A stretch of DNA of 64,000 bases. Origin: Bog-473 sp963783965 (GTDB taxonomy: Bacteria > Actinomycetota > Acidimicrobiia > Acidimicrobiales > RAAP-2). Shown here piece after piece: positions 1 through 9,443 of this stretch (position 1 is the first letter of the stretch; every line of letters starts with the position of its first letter). The position numbers and the translations under genes are program-made. The notes under the pieces are model-generated. The model was not told where the DNA came from, did no database searches, and worked only from the letters and a program-made list of their open reading frames with translations. The stretch is taken from contig CAWAPQ010000003.1 in NCBI GenBank assembly GCA_963783965.1, positions 310,001 to 374,000 of the forward strand, read 5' to 3'.

Positions 1-964
1 CCGGACGGCCGACGGCCATTGCCTCGAGGACCACCGTCGGACAACAGTCGGGCACGATGGAGGGAACGACCACGACACTGGCCGTTTGCATGAGGTCGAT
101 GACCGACGCGTGATCGAGCAATCCGCGCAGCTTCACCTGATCCGGAAAGTCGAAGGGCGTGCTCTCGAGCACCCTGCCTGCCAGCACGAGAGAGGGAAGG
201 CCGCCGAGTAGTCGGTGCGCCTCGATCAGCACTTCGATGCCCTTGTCCCGACTCAGATCTCCGACGAACACGATGGGCCCGTCAGGATGGGGGACAGCCT
301 CGTCGAGGAGAAGGTCATCGGGGATGAAGTTGGGGATGACCTCATAAGGACTCCGTCCAGGCAGCCTGGTGCTCAGCGCTACGACCGAGCTGACGGGGAC
401 GAAAGCGGCCACGTGTTTGGTTCGGGTGCGGCGGCCGAGCGCGTTCGCCAGCGCGACACCCGGGCCGACCAGTGGCCCGTGCCACGACGCCGCACAGCGG
501 ACGCATGCCAGCGGCGACGGCCCCGGACAGACGTTATCCCCCCGCATCAGTCTCTTGGTAGCGCAGACGTGGCTGTAGTCGTGCTGGGTCAGCACCACTG
601 GCACACCGGCGCGACGGGCCGGGCCGATGGCCGAGCCGATGCTCCAGTCGTGAGCATGTACTAAGTCGAAATGGCCTGCAGCGAACAGCCGTTCGATCGC
701 GTGCCGAAACGCAGGGTCCGCGATCGGCATCGCGTGCGGCCGTACCGGGTCGCTGTACATCTGGGGAAGATGTTGGGCAGTCGTCCTGACGCGGTGTACT
801 GGGACGGGTCCATCGAGAGTCGTTCCGCCAGGACCGTCCGCGGCGATGGTGATCACCTCGATGCTATGGCCGCGTTGCGCCAATACCTGCCCCAGGTTCC
901 GGACGTGCTGCTCCTGTCCGCCAGCCACCGGAGGGTAGAACTGGGACACCATCAGCACCCGCAT
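1..964 (-). CDS. Glycosyltransferase family 4, C-terminus cut by window edge
   Basis: GT-B retaining glycosyltransferase that probably adds a sugar to a lipid-linked or surface glycan. Reading the minus strand from the ATG at 964-962 gives MRVLMVSQFYPPVAGGQEQH, the usual GT4 N-terminus with a Gly-rich acceptor loop, followed by LVHAHDWSIGSAIG and an HDYSHVCA segment. A 'FVGDLSRDKGIEVLIEA' donor-domain segment follows, and PDCCPTVVLEAMAVG near the edge matches the C-terminal E-x7-E region with Asp at the first position. The frame stays open to base 1, so the last part of the protein is missing. It is divergent from the deacetylase at 1351. The family is clear; the sugar is not predictable. Confidence 0.88.
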   Translation of the reverse strand, partial: MRVLMVSQFYPPVAGGQEQHVRNLGQVLAQRGHSIEVITIAADGPGGTTLDGPVPVHRVRTTAQHLPQMYSDPVRPHAMPIADPAFRHAIERLFAAGHFDLVHAHDWSIGSAIGPARRAGVPVVLTQHDYSHVCATKRLMRGDNVCPGPSPLACVRCAASWHGPLVGPGVALANALGRRTRTKHVAAFVPVSSVVALSTRLPGRSPYEVIPNFIPDDLLLDEAVPHPDGPIVFVGDLSRDKGIEVLIEAHRLLGGLPSLVLAGRVLESTPFDFPDQVKLRGLLDHASVIDLMQTASVVVVPSIVPDCCPTVVLEAMAVGRP

Positions 965-1350
965 GCTGGGACGTAACTTAGATGCATCGTCGCACCACCG
1001 CCAGCGCGCGTTGCGTATGGTTCATCCATCGCGGCGGCTGGTAGGTGGACGAATACCGGTGCGACCAGTCGTCGGTGCCCTTCGCCCGCGTGATGGCGAT
1101 TCCAGGTCTGTCTCGCTTACGAGTAGGAATCAACGGCCGCGGCATTCGTACACGTTTGCCCCAGGTGGGGTGACCGACGCATCGCCGAGGTTGCCTGGAG
1201 GACGTGACGGGCGTCTGCGACGACGAGCAGCGAAGACCCTCGCCACTGCTTCGGTAGGATGCCACGAGATGAGTGCTCACTCGGGGACGGCAATCGTCCA
1301 GCTGGTACGGTCTCCGGCGGACGGACACCTCCACGCATTGCCGGTGCGCC
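965..1350. other. Divergent intergenic region, no gene seen
   Basis: About 390 bases separate the divergent glycosyltransferase and deacetylase. Open frames here have no recognisable motif and look like chance. The stretch presumably holds back-to-back promoters, but I could not assign convincing -35/-10 pairs. Confidence 0.4.
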
Positions 1351-2268
1351 GTGAGCCGTAGCGGCTCCGTAATTCTCTGCTATCACCGGGTCGCAGAGGG
1401 GGTCGATGACCCCTTCCGACTCTGCGTGACCCCCGCCAATTTTGCCGTTCAACTCGACGAGATCGCTCGGTACGGCGAACCATCGACCATCGCTGAACTC
1501 TCTGTTCCGTCGCGGCGGCCCCGGGTGGTCGTGACTTTCGACGACGGGTATGCCGACAATCTGACCAACGCGTTGCCGATCGCCAAAGCCAAGGCCTTTC
1601 CCATCACGGTCTTCGTGACCAGTGGCGTTGTTGGCGACCACCGTGGCTTCTGGTGGGATCGCCTCGCCACGCTATTGCGCTCACGTCCATCCGGAATCCG
1701 CGAGTTCTGTCTGCCGGCTGGCGAGCGAACCGTCCGCATCGCCCTCGGTGCGCCGAGAACGGGCGAGGACCTCCTGTCGGTTCGTCAGCACCTGTTACCG
1801 CTTCCCGTCGCGGAGATCCACCGCGTCCTCGATGCCGTCTCGGAGCAGTGGGCGACTTCTGCCGATCCTCCGCCCGATGCTCGATCGCTGACTACGTCCG
1901 AGTTCGTCCAGTTGGCGGCCTCAGAGTTGGTCACGATAGGAGCCCACACCGTCGACCACGTGCGCTTACGGGGACTTCCGCCACCGGTGCAACTGCAGAC
2001 CATCTCCGCCTCCCGGAAGGAGCTAGAGCGGTTGAGCGGTCTGGCGATCTCCGATTTTGCCTATCCCTACGGGCACGTGGACAGCTTCGACGACCGCTCT
2101 GTCGAGGCAGTGCGCTCAGCCGGCTTCCAAGCTGCATGCACCACCATCCCCGGCAACGCGGGGTTCATCTCGGACCGCTACCGCCTCCCGCGCCGCGTTG
2201 TCATGAACTGGGGTCGCCTTCGCTTCAGGGCAGGCCTGCAGCGCTGGAGACTCGTCCCCCGACACTGA
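1351..2268 (+). CDS. Polysaccharide deacetylase (NodB-like, CE4)
   Basis: Metal-dependent deacetylase of N-acetylated surface sugars. I chose the GTG at 1351, just before the conserved SVILCYHRV strand. An in-frame GTG at 1273 would add 26 residues with no family resemblance. The metal-binding motif TFDDGY is at residues 63-68, and GAHTVDH supplies the H-x3-H ligands further on. The later FAYPYGH and the C-terminal YRLPRRVVM also fit the fold. At 305 residues it is the usual length. No signal peptide is evident, so it may act at the cytoplasmic face. It leads a run with the glycosyltransferase that starts 19 bases downstream. Confidence 0.85.
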   Translation: MSRSGSVILCYHRVAEGVDDPFRLCVTPANFAVQLDEIARYGEPSTIAELSVPSRRPRVVVTFDDGYADNLTNALPIAKAKAFPITVFVTSGVVGDHRGFWWDRLATLLRSRPSGIREFCLPAGERTVRIALGAPRTGEDLLSVRQHLLPLPVAEIHRVLDAVSEQWATSADPPPDARSLTTSEFVQLAASELVTIGAHTVDHVRLRGLPPPVQLQTISASRKELERLSGLAISDFAYPYGHVDSFDDRSVEAVRSAGFQAACTTIPGNAGFISDRYRLPRRVVMNWGRLRFRAGLQRWRLVPRH

Positions 2269-2287
2269 TCGAGGAACATCAACGTCC

Positions 2288-3397
2288 ATGAGTTCGCCCC
2301 GCGTTGCCATGGTGTGCTCCCGATACTCGCCTCACCTGGGCGGGATCGAGACGCACGTGAACGAGGTTGCCGGGAGGCTTGCCGCAACGGGTCTCGACGT
2401 CACCGTGCTCACCACCGACCTCACGGGCGAACTGCCAGCAGTAGAGCGCGATGGACGGCTGACAGTGCGACGGTACGGTGCGTGGCCCAGCCGGGGTGAT
2501 CTCTACATATCGCCGTCGCTCGTCAAGCAGATCAGAGGGGGAGGCTACGACCTCGTCCATGTCCAGGGGGTGAACAACTTCCTTCCCCCGCTGGCCCTAG
2601 CCACCGCCCAACGGTCGGGGGTTCCCACAGCGGCAACCTTCCATACCGGTGGCCACTCCAGCCGTGTGCGGACGATGGTCCGGGGCGCGCAGTGGCAAGC
2701 GCTGCGACCTCTGCTGCGCCGGACGAAGGGGTTGGTCGCGGTATGTCACTTCGAGGTCGAGCTCTTCGCTCGACGACTCGAGCTCGAACCGGAGAGGATC
2801 CGGCTGATCCGCAATGGAGCGGATCCCCTTCCAGTCGGCGATTCGGTACCCGAGGTGTCGGGCTCGCCCCTGGTGTGTTCGGTGGCTCGACTCGAGCGGT
2901 ACAAGGGACACCATCGACTTATCGCAGCTATGCCAGCCCTTCTCGATCTGGCACCCCATGCCCATCTGGCTGTGATCGGTCGGGGAAGTTTTGAGCACCA
3001 GTTGCATCGCCTGGTCGCCCGGTTGCAGGTCGAACATGCCGTGACGTTCACCTCGTTCGACGCCTCACAGCGAGACGCACTGGGCGCACTCCTGCGATCG
3101 AGCGACGTTGTCGCCCTGATGAGCGACTACGAGGCGAACCCGGTTGCCGTCATGGAAGCGCTGGCCCTCGGCCGCAAGGTGGTCGTCGCCGAAACCTCCG
3201 GGCTCTCAGAGCTGGCGTCGGAGGGACTGGCCACCTCGGTTCCGCCCAACGCGTCCCCTGGGGTCCTCGCCGGCGTGCTCGCCCGGGTGGCGGCCCAGCG
3301 CGATCCGATGGTTCCCGACCTGCCCACCTGGGACGACTGTGCAGACCAGCTCCTCGAACTGTACGACGAAATCCTTTCTTCGGCTCATGACGGCTGA
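2288..3397 (+). CDS. Glycosyltransferase family 4
   Basis: 369-residue GT-B glycosyltransferase for assembly of the surface glycan. The N-terminal domain begins with VAMVCSRYSPHLGGIETHV, including the Gly-Gly acceptor-side loop. The C-terminal donor domain starts around 'PLVCSVARLERYKGHH', has the sugar-nucleotide motif E-x7-E at E282 and E290 (EANPVAVMEALALG), and ends in a short helix rich in Asp and Leu. No membrane segment is seen. It lies 19 bases after the deacetylase, probably in the same transcript. Donor and acceptor cannot be deduced. Confidence 0.88.
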   Translation: MSSPRVAMVCSRYSPHLGGIETHVNEVAGRLAATGLDVTVLTTDLTGELPAVERDGRLTVRRYGAWPSRGDLYISPSLVKQIRGGGYDLVHVQGVNNFLPPLALATAQRSGVPTAATFHTGGHSSRVRTMVRGAQWQALRPLLRRTKGLVAVCHFEVELFARRLELEPERIRLIRNGADPLPVGDSVPEVSGSPLVCSVARLERYKGHHRLIAAMPALLDLAPHAHLAVIGRGSFEHQLHRLVARLQVEHAVTFTSFDASQRDALGALLRSSDVVALMSDYEANPVAVMEALALGRKVVVAETSGLSELASEGLATSVPPNASPGVLAGVLARVAAQRDPMVPDLPTWDDCADQLLELYDEILSSAHDG

Positions 3398-3668
3398 GGC
3401 AAAACTGCCACGGTAGGAGAGCGGAGCGCGGTCACAGAGAACTTTTGGAATGTTGCCAATGGTGGCGTTCCCGATTCGAGTGGCCGCCCAGGGCGAACGG
3501 CTCGTGGCCGGCGCCCGAACCATTTGGAGCGGCCGTTGCGGTGCCGTACACTGAAGCGTCGAACGCGAACGGTTGTGCGTTGATGAACTGCAAGGGGTTC
3601 GACGAGAAGGGCGGTTCAGAACATTGCTGGTGCCTTCGTCCCTGACCGTTGTCGAAGACCCTCACCGG

Positions 3669-4637
3669 ATGCCGGCGGAACTGATGTCGTTGACTACGTC
3701 CGTCGTTATCTGTGCGTATACCGAGGAACGTTGGCCGCTTCTCGTGCGATCGGTGTCGTCGGTCCAACGCCAGAGTCGGAGCCCGCTGGAGATCATCGTC
3801 TGCGTGGATCACAATGACTCGCTTCTCGAGCGGTGTCGACGGCAATGGGCCAACCAGGCCGACAGTTCCTCGACCCCCGTGGTGGTGCTTGCCAACAGGT
3901 ACCAGGGTCGTCTCGCTTCGGCGCGAAATTCGGCAGTTGAGGTCGCCCGTGGTGACATCGTGGCTTTTCTCGACGACGACGCCTGGGCAGATCCGGATTG
4001 GCTGGACCGAATTCGGTTGCCGTATCTGAACGAGGTCGTCGTCGCTGTGGGTGGCGCTCCCATACCGGAGTTCGAGAAAGGACGACCTCGCTGGTTTCCG
4101 TTCGAGTTCGATTGGGTGTTCGGATGCGCCTATTCCGGTCTTCCTGAGAAGCAGGCACCGCTCGCTCGACTCATTGGAGCCAACATGTCGGTGCGGCGAC
4201 GGGCCCTCGCGGACATCGGTGGTTTCCACTCCGACAACCATGACGACATGGACATGTGCCATCGCCTGATGTATGTGCGTCCGGCTGAGCAGATCGTCTA
4301 CGAGCCGACGGCACGGGTCCATCACTTCGTTCCAGCAACCCGGACGACGTGGCATTACTTCTGGCGCCGCTGCTTCTTCGTGAACAAGGGAAAGGTCGAG
4401 GCGTTCCGTCAGATGGAAGGAGCGGCCAACCTGTCAGCCGACGTTGGTTTTGTGGGCAGCGCGTTGTCCCATGGTGTGGCGAGTGGACTGCGACAGGCGT
4501 TTCGGGGAGACGCCTGGGGTGCGGCGAGGGCCGCATCCATTCTGGCCGGGATCGCCCTGGCCGGGGCGGGTCATCTGGCAGGACAAGGAATGTGGCGGTT
4601 GCGTCGGAGGCGATCGGCATGTCCATTCCCGGGGTAG
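3669..4637 (+). CDS. Glycosyltransferase family 2
   Basis: Inverting GT-A glycosyltransferase, 322 residues from the ATG at 3669 (an ATG at 3684 is equally possible). An upstream TTG at 3573 would add 32 residues without family similarity. The Rossmann start TTSVVICAYTEERWP, the GRLASARNSAV segment and the metal-binding DDD at residues 102-104 (AFLDDDAWADPDW) are typical, as is the LIGANMSVRRRALADIGGF acceptor-side motif. The C-terminus (VGFVGSALSHGVASGLRQAF) is amphipathic and may touch the membrane. The 270 bases before it hold no other gene. Confidence 0.87.
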   Translation: MPAELMSLTTSVVICAYTEERWPLLVRSVSSVQRQSRSPLEIIVCVDHNDSLLERCRRQWANQADSSSTPVVVLANRYQGRLASARNSAVEVARGDIVAFLDDDAWADPDWLDRIRLPYLNEVVVAVGGAPIPEFEKGRPRWFPFEFDWVFGCAYSGLPEKQAPLARLIGANMSVRRRALADIGGFHSDNHDDMDMCHRLMYVRPAEQIVYEPTARVHHFVPATRTTWHYFWRRCFFVNKGKVEAFRQMEGAANLSADVGFVGSALSHGVASGLRQAFRGDAWGAARAASILAGIALAGAGHLAGQGMWRLRRRRSACPFPG

Positions 4638-4752
4638 CCGACCTGGCGGGCGTTCGAGTGGCCGCGGGCCTGTCGCGGCCGGAGCCGTCGTCTGGAGGAT
4701 CGATTGACACCCCTTCGGGCGGGCAATATGTTCAGACCACTGGGAGGCACGC

Positions 4753-5682
4753 GTGGTTGCAGAACCTGTAGGGCAAATACCCCCGACGATTGGGCAAATT
4801 CCCTTCGACGACGCATTCCCCCAGCACCCGGTCGAGTTCGTGCACGACCTGCACCTCGACGATCGTCTGACCCTCGCAGCGGTCGCAGATCTCGCCGACC
4901 GGCTGGGGCGTCGGTCGGTGATCTCTGACACCGCGGCTCAGCCCCTCTTGGTTCCTCAGGGTGGTCCACCTCGAGGTGCCCTGGCCCGACCGGGCGACGT
5001 CATACGCAACTTGGACAGCGCCAACGCCTGGCTCACATTGCTCAAAGTGGAGGACGACCCCGCCTTCGCTGAGCTGATGAACACCATGCTCGACCAACTT
5101 GAGCCGGGGATGGTCGCCAGTCAGGGCAAGATGCGCAATCGGGTGGCATTCATCTTTGTTTCATCTCCGAACTCTGTGACGCCGGTCCACTACGACATCG
5201 AGTACAGCCTCTTGATGCAAGTCAGAGGGAGCAAGACCGTCAGCATCGGGCGCTTCGAGAGCGACGCCGTTCGGCGGCACGAGATCGGCCGGTACTGGGA
5301 CGGTGCCTCCCACGGGCGGATCGAGGCCCTGCCCCCGGAAGTGGCCGCGTATACTCTGACGCCCGGGCGGGGGTTGTACGTTCCCCCGGGTACGCCGCAC
5401 TGGGTGCACAACGGACCCGACGTTTCGTTGTCCATGACCCTCACATACTTCACAGCCGCCACGGTGCGCGAGAACCGCATCGAACATTTCAACTCGCGCC
5501 TTCGGCGGCTGCACCTGCATCCACGGGAACCCGGCCGCTCCGCCATGGTCGACACAGCCAAGATCGGCGCACTGGGAGTCTGGACAATCGGAAGCCGACT
5601 CCGGTCCGCGGTCGTCGTCACGAAGGAGCAGGACTGTCAGGCCTCTGCTGACGGGCACGGCTCCCGGGTGGAGGGGAGTTAG
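4753..5682 (+). CDS. JmjC/cupin_8-type Fe(II)/2-oxoglutarate oxygenase
   Basis: 309-residue double-stranded beta-helix protein. The probable Fe(II) ligands are H146 and D148 (TPVHYDIEYSL) and H216 (PPGTPHWVHN); K161 (RGSKTVSIG) is placed where JmjC enzymes bind 2-oxoglutarate. It starts at a GTG with a GGGAGG ribosome site about 9 bases upstream. Bacterial members hydroxylate amino acids, peptides or proteins, and some appear in polysaccharide or natural-product loci; the substrate here is unknown. The stop overlaps the convergent acyltransferase by 4 bases. The context suggests modification of a glycan-linked amino acid or of a cell-surface protein, but that is inference. Confidence 0.75.
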   Translation: MVAEPVGQIPPTIGQIPFDDAFPQHPVEFVHDLHLDDRLTLAAVADLADRLGRRSVISDTAAQPLLVPQGGPPRGALARPGDVIRNLDSANAWLTLLKVEDDPAFAELMNTMLDQLEPGMVASQGKMRNRVAFIFVSSPNSVTPVHYDIEYSLLMQVRGSKTVSIGRFESDAVRRHEIGRYWDGASHGRIEALPPEVAAYTLTPGRGLYVPPGTPHWVHNGPDVSLSMTLTYFTAATVRENRIEHFNSRLRRLHLHPREPGRSAMVDTAKIGALGVWTIGSRLRSAVVVTKEQDCQASADGHGSRVEGS

Positions 5683-6737
5683 GCCTTCCATCGGGCAAGC
5701 GTGGATCGCCCGAAGCGAACGCACCGGACCGCTGTCTGCGTGGCGTGGAACGTCGCTGCGCTGGTGAGACAGCCGAGCCGGCCTACAACTCCTGTACCCG
5801 CCACCAGCCTGAACATCTCTCGATGGTCGGGGGTGAACCGTCCCTTATATGGCTCCTCGCCTCGGAGGAAGTCCACCTCGGCGAAGCCGCGAGCACAGGC
5901 ATCGTCAATGATGGCGGCGAGAAGTACGGTCGTCACGTCCCGCCAGCGGGTGTCGGTGAGCCGGGCGCTCTGATAGAGGCTCACGCGATTGGCCACCTCG
6001 AACGCGATCACGGTAGCGACCACCAGGGTGTCGCTCCCGAGTTCGTGTACGACAACCTCATCGGCCGCGGAGCCACCCGCACATCCGGCCACGAAGCGAT
6101 CGAACGAGGGAAGGAAGCCGGAGCGGCTGCCCCATTGCGACTGGTGGAGTTCGCGCAGGATGTCGAGGCGCCGGAGGACCGCCGGGCCCCGGATCGTTCG
6201 ATGAGTCACGCCTTCGGCCGAGAGGCGGTTGGCGGAACGACGGAGATTCCGACGGAACTGCGAGTGCAGTGTGGACCGGAAGGCCTCAGCGCTATCGGGC
6301 AACGCCGTGAAAGGGGCCCCGATCATTGGCTGGGGGCGAACTCGGCCGGGCAGGGTTTCGATCAACCGTGATCCGGCGCGGATGCCCTTGAAGTCCAGAA
6401 GGCGCCCACCAGGACGACGGAGCCAGTTCCCGAGGAGGCTGACCACTGCCGCCTCGTGGCCGGGTGCGGTCAGGAGGTCGAGATGATCGGGGCACAGCGG
6501 CCCATCTCCCATCATCCGGAAGCTTGAAACCGGGTAGCGGTGCTCCTCCAGGGCGAGGCCGCCGAGAAGGAGTGCATCGTTGACGACCAGAAGAAAGTGA
6601 CGGCCGGGCCCACTGGTTCCGGACAGCCACCACGATCGCAGGAAGGGCGAGGGAATCGGGGAAGAATCAACCAGTCGATCCCATTGCGAAGCCCACCCAT
6701 CCAGGTGGGGGAGGTCAAGCAGGACGGGTGGGGCCAC
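5679..6737 (-). CDS. FemAB/CelD-like GNAT acyltransferase (Acetyltransf_6)
   Basis: 352-residue protein of the BioF2/CelD-like acyltransferase family common in exopolysaccharide loci. It has the family core 'AFRSTLHSQFRRNLRRSANRL' near residue 155 and a C-terminal half ending in 'GFAEVDFLRGEEPYKGRF', the hallmark motif that sits at the acyl-CoA site. No signal or membrane segment is seen. It probably acylates a sugar precursor or aminoacylates a carrier. It is convergent with the JmjC gene (4-base overlap). A degraded piece of a second copy of the same family lies at 11330-11440. Confidence 0.82.
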   Translation of the reverse strand: MAPPVLLDLPHLDGWASQWDRLVDSSPIPSPFLRSWWLSGTSGPGRHFLLVVNDALLLGGLALEEHRYPVSSFRMMGDGPLCPDHLDLLTAPGHEAAVVSLLGNWLRRPGGRLLDFKGIRAGSRLIETLPGRVRPQPMIGAPFTALPDSAEAFRSTLHSQFRRNLRRSANRLSAEGVTHRTIRGPAVLRRLDILRELHQSQWGSRSGFLPSFDRFVAGCAGGSAADEVVVHELGSDTLVVATVIAFEVANRVSLYQSARLTDTRWRDVTTVLLAAIIDDACARGFAEVDFLRGEEPYKGRFTPDHREMFRLVAGTGVVGRLGCLTSAATFHATQTAVRCVRFGRSTLARWKA

Positions 6738-7005
6738 GATTGCTTACGCCCTGAGTGAACATGATCGTGGACGGGGCCAACCTCACGTCAACCGTCGCCC
6801 GATTGTCAGGTGACCGACGCACAAGCCCCTCGTGTTGCTGCCGGTGACCGTCGGCACTGTTAGACCCACGTTGGAGACCTGTGGTCTGTAGGCCACATTG
6901 TCCAAGTCGTGCCCACGTAGACCATTTGACTGCAGTGTGTTGGGCGAGACCCAGCACCCGGCGAACGAGTGGGTGACTTCGGGCCTGAGTGACGCCGGAA
7001 TGCCA

Positions 7006-8052
7006 TCAGGGGCGGGTCAGGACTTGGTCCGCGACAACAAGTGGATTGGGACCCGGGCCGTAGAGGCGGTCGAGACCGAATGCTCCCAGGATCTCCATCG
7101 ACCGACGGACCTCCGCAGGAGCTACAGCATCCTGCCAACCGCGTCGTCGCTGCTCCGGGGTGGGCGGCCGGTCGCCGTCCCGCCAGGACGTCGCAGAAGG
7201 GCGCGCCAGGAGGGAAGAGTCGGGTTGCCATCCGGACCACAAGGCTGGGCTGCGCCGGCTCAGGAAGTCGGCGAGTCGGGCGAGTTCCGCTTCGCCGGAA
7301 CGGACGATGTCCTCATAGAAGACGACATGCGTCGACTGACGGCTGAGCAGATTGATCGGGAGGTAGTTCTCAAGGCACCAGCGCAGGACGAGGCTGGGCA
7401 CGGTGTGACGTTCCGCCGCGACAACGGCATCGATCAGCGGGGCCTGCGCTGCGAAGTGCCGTGTGATCAGCTCGCGCTGGTCGAGGATCACCTCGAGGTC
7501 GTCCAGCCAGCCCAGGGAGACGATCGAGTATGCGGTGGCCAGAGGATGGCGCAAGAGGAAGATCAGCGGCACCTCGGGAAAGTGGGTCGCTACGTAGGGC
7601 GCCAGGTTCGTGCCGTAGCAGTCCTTGACCACTCTGCCTCGCGGTAAGCGGCTCGTGTTGCCCTGGTCCACCCAGAGGCTCCGGATGCGACCGCTGAGTA
7701 TCGTCTCGAAGATACGGTCGAGGGTGGGGTCGTCCGACTCCGGGTCGACAAAGCGGCACGGCGGGATGTTCCGGGAGATGGCGACCGCATCCCACCGGAG
7801 GGGTTCGAAGATAAGACGTTGCCCGTCGCGCTCCACGAGGACTTCGGCCAGCAGCGTGGACCCGCTGCGGAGGCTGCTGAAGATGATAACGCTCCGAGAC
7901 GGCCGGCCGGCCAGGTCGACATACGCCATTTGGGGCGACGCGATGGCCCGGACACCGTCAAGGAGGAGCTGTGGCCGCTCTACGCACCGCCGCACCAGGT
8001 AGCGGAAGTAACGCGCCCGCCCGCTTTCCGGGACCGTCGCATTGGTGGGCAT
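7006..8052 (-). CDS. PAPS-dependent sulfotransferase
   Basis: Transfers sulfate from PAPS, most likely to a sugar of the surface glycan. I chose the ATG at 8052 because GGGAG lies 9 bases upstream; in-frame ATGs at 8109 and 8160 lack a ribosome site. The 5'-phosphosulfate loop is SSLRSGSTLLAE at residues 59-70, and the 3'-phosphate site is in 'PLIFLLRHPLATAYSIVSLGWL'. The C-terminus has the VRRSMEILGAFGLDRLYG helix that closes Sulfotransfer_3-type domains. At 348 residues it is a normal length. Upstream and downstream gaps are both about 270 bases, so it is probably transcribed alone. Confidence 0.85.
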   Translation of the reverse strand: MPTNATVPESGRARYFRYLVRRCVERPQLLLDGVRAIASPQMAYVDLAGRPSRSVIIFSSLRSGSTLLAEVLVERDGQRLIFEPLRWDAVAISRNIPPCRFVDPESDDPTLDRIFETILSGRIRSLWVDQGNTSRLPRGRVVKDCYGTNLAPYVATHFPEVPLIFLLRHPLATAYSIVSLGWLDDLEVILDQRELITRHFAAQAPLIDAVVAAERHTVPSLVLRWCLENYLPINLLSRQSTHVVFYEDIVRSGEAELARLADFLSRRSPALWSGWQPDSSLLARPSATSWRDGDRPPTPEQRRRGWQDAVAPAEVRRSMEILGAFGLDRLYGPGPNPLVVADQVLTRP

Positions 8053-8339
8053 TGCCCGTCGCTCCCAGCGCGGAGCCTTGGGAGGCCCTTCACTCAGCGT
8101 CCCGCTCATGCCACAAAGATTAGCTACTTCGCCCCAAAAACGCCGATTCGGTGCGAACAACAGTTGGCCGAGAGCGAGCGACTATTGAGTCCCCCATGGG
8201 GTCCCGCTCCCATCTGTTCGGTCGCTGAGACCAATTGTCGGCAATCATCGACTCCGAGGAAGTGAGGAGAGTCCATGGCTCCGGTGTGCATACCAGCGTC
8301 GCGGATGGGTAGCATCGCCATTGCGGTGTTGGGAGATCT

Positions 8340-9176
8340 ATGCCCTCAGAACCCAATGATGATCTCGTTCAAGAGAAACGACGAATCCATTATGAGTTAG
8401 AGGTTCGACTGGCAGATCGATTGCGAACAGCTCCGGCGTCGGACCGTCCGAGGGTCTACGGAGAAGTCTACGACGAACTGTTCTCGACCATTTTGGATCA
8501 TTCGCAATTGGTAGTCGATCCAGCAAGGCGCGAACTCGTCGCAAAGGATCGGCTGAAGCTCGTCAAAAGGTTCTGCGATCGTAACGCTGCACTTCTCGAG
8601 ATCGGCGCTGGGGATTGTGAATTCTCCCTTGCCGCATCTCGGGAAGTCGGCAGAGTCGTTGCCGTCGACGTATCAGCGGAGATTCTCAATTTCCATTCCA
8701 CCCATGAGAATCTTGAGGTCTATGTGACCGACGGAACGACCTTTCCTTTGGAGGACGACTCTATCGACGTCGTGTTCTCTGATCAGTTGATAGAGCATCT
8801 TCATCCAGAGGATGTGGCGACGCAGATGCGAGAGGTTCGCCGCGTCCTGTCGCCGAAGGGCGTCTATGTCTGCATTACGCCGAATCGTGCCAATGGGCCG
8901 CATGATATCTCGGGATACTTTGACGACAACGCTCGCGGACTCCACCTACGTGAATACAACTCGACGGAATTGAGGGAAGTGTTTCGCGCTTCCGGTTTTG
9001 ACAAGTTTCGCTTCTATGCTGGGGGCCGTGGTCGTTACGTCCGAATCCCGGGAGTGCTGCTTACTTGGTCAGAGCACATCTATTCCCAGCTCCCCCAAAC
9101 CGTCCGTCGACGATTGCGGACATGGGCCATCGTCAATGCCTGGCTGGGATTGAACGTGGCAGCAGGACGCTCTTAA
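8340..9176 (+). CDS. SAM-dependent methyltransferase, class I
   Basis: 278-residue Rossmann methyltransferase. Motif I is LLEIGAGDCEFSLA (residues 85-98), an acidic end-of-strand-2 residue is in VVAVDVSAEIL, and post-I 'DVVFSDQLIEHLHPEDV' matches the Methyltransf_11 signature. The N-terminal 75 residues are charged and may form a lid. The gene is visibly poorer in GC than its neighbours, with frequent AAT, GAT, ATT and TTG codons, suggesting acquisition from another genome. The substrate is probably a sugar or lipid-linked glycan, given the setting. Confidence 0.8.
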   Translation: MPSEPNDDLVQEKRRIHYELEVRLADRLRTAPASDRPRVYGEVYDELFSTILDHSQLVVDPARRELVAKDRLKLVKRFCDRNAALLEIGAGDCEFSLAASREVGRVVAVDVSAEILNFHSTHENLEVYVTDGTTFPLEDDSIDVVFSDQLIEHLHPEDVATQMREVRRVLSPKGVYVCITPNRANGPHDISGYFDDNARGLHLREYNSTELREVFRASGFDKFRFYAGGRGRYVRIPGVLLTWSEHIYSQLPQTVRRRLRTWAIVNAWLGLNVAAGRS

Positions 9177-9314
9177 CCTGTCGTGACCTGATCGATCGCA
9201 CATCGTCCTCAAAGCAGGGCTCAGCCGCCGTTCAGAGTGGTCGGTTCCTCTGAAGTTTGCCCAATGCGTCGGCGGTGACTGGGGCGCCGGCCGCAGAGAC
9301 AGGATCTGAGGTGG

Positions 9315-9420
9315 GCAGTGTCAGCGCCGTCCGCGTAGAGGAGGTCGAGACCGAATGCCCGAGGCTTACCCTCCACAGAGTGACGTCCGCAGGAGGAACT
9401 CTGTTCCGGTCGTACCTCCC
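9315..9420 (-). pseudogene. Remnant of a second sulfotransferase C-terminus
   Basis: About 100 bases align by eye with 7050-7130 inside the intact sulfotransferase: the runs gaggtcgagaccgaatgc and gacgtccgcaggag have near-identical counterparts there. On the minus strand the pieces read VPPADV and, in another frame, AFGLDLLYADG, matching VAPAEV and AFGLDRLYGPG of the intact protein. It is therefore a frameshifted scrap of a paralogue, immediately downstream of the first GH16 gene. Confidence 0.6.
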
Positions 9421-9443
9421 TCGGTCAGGATCTTTGGACTGCG

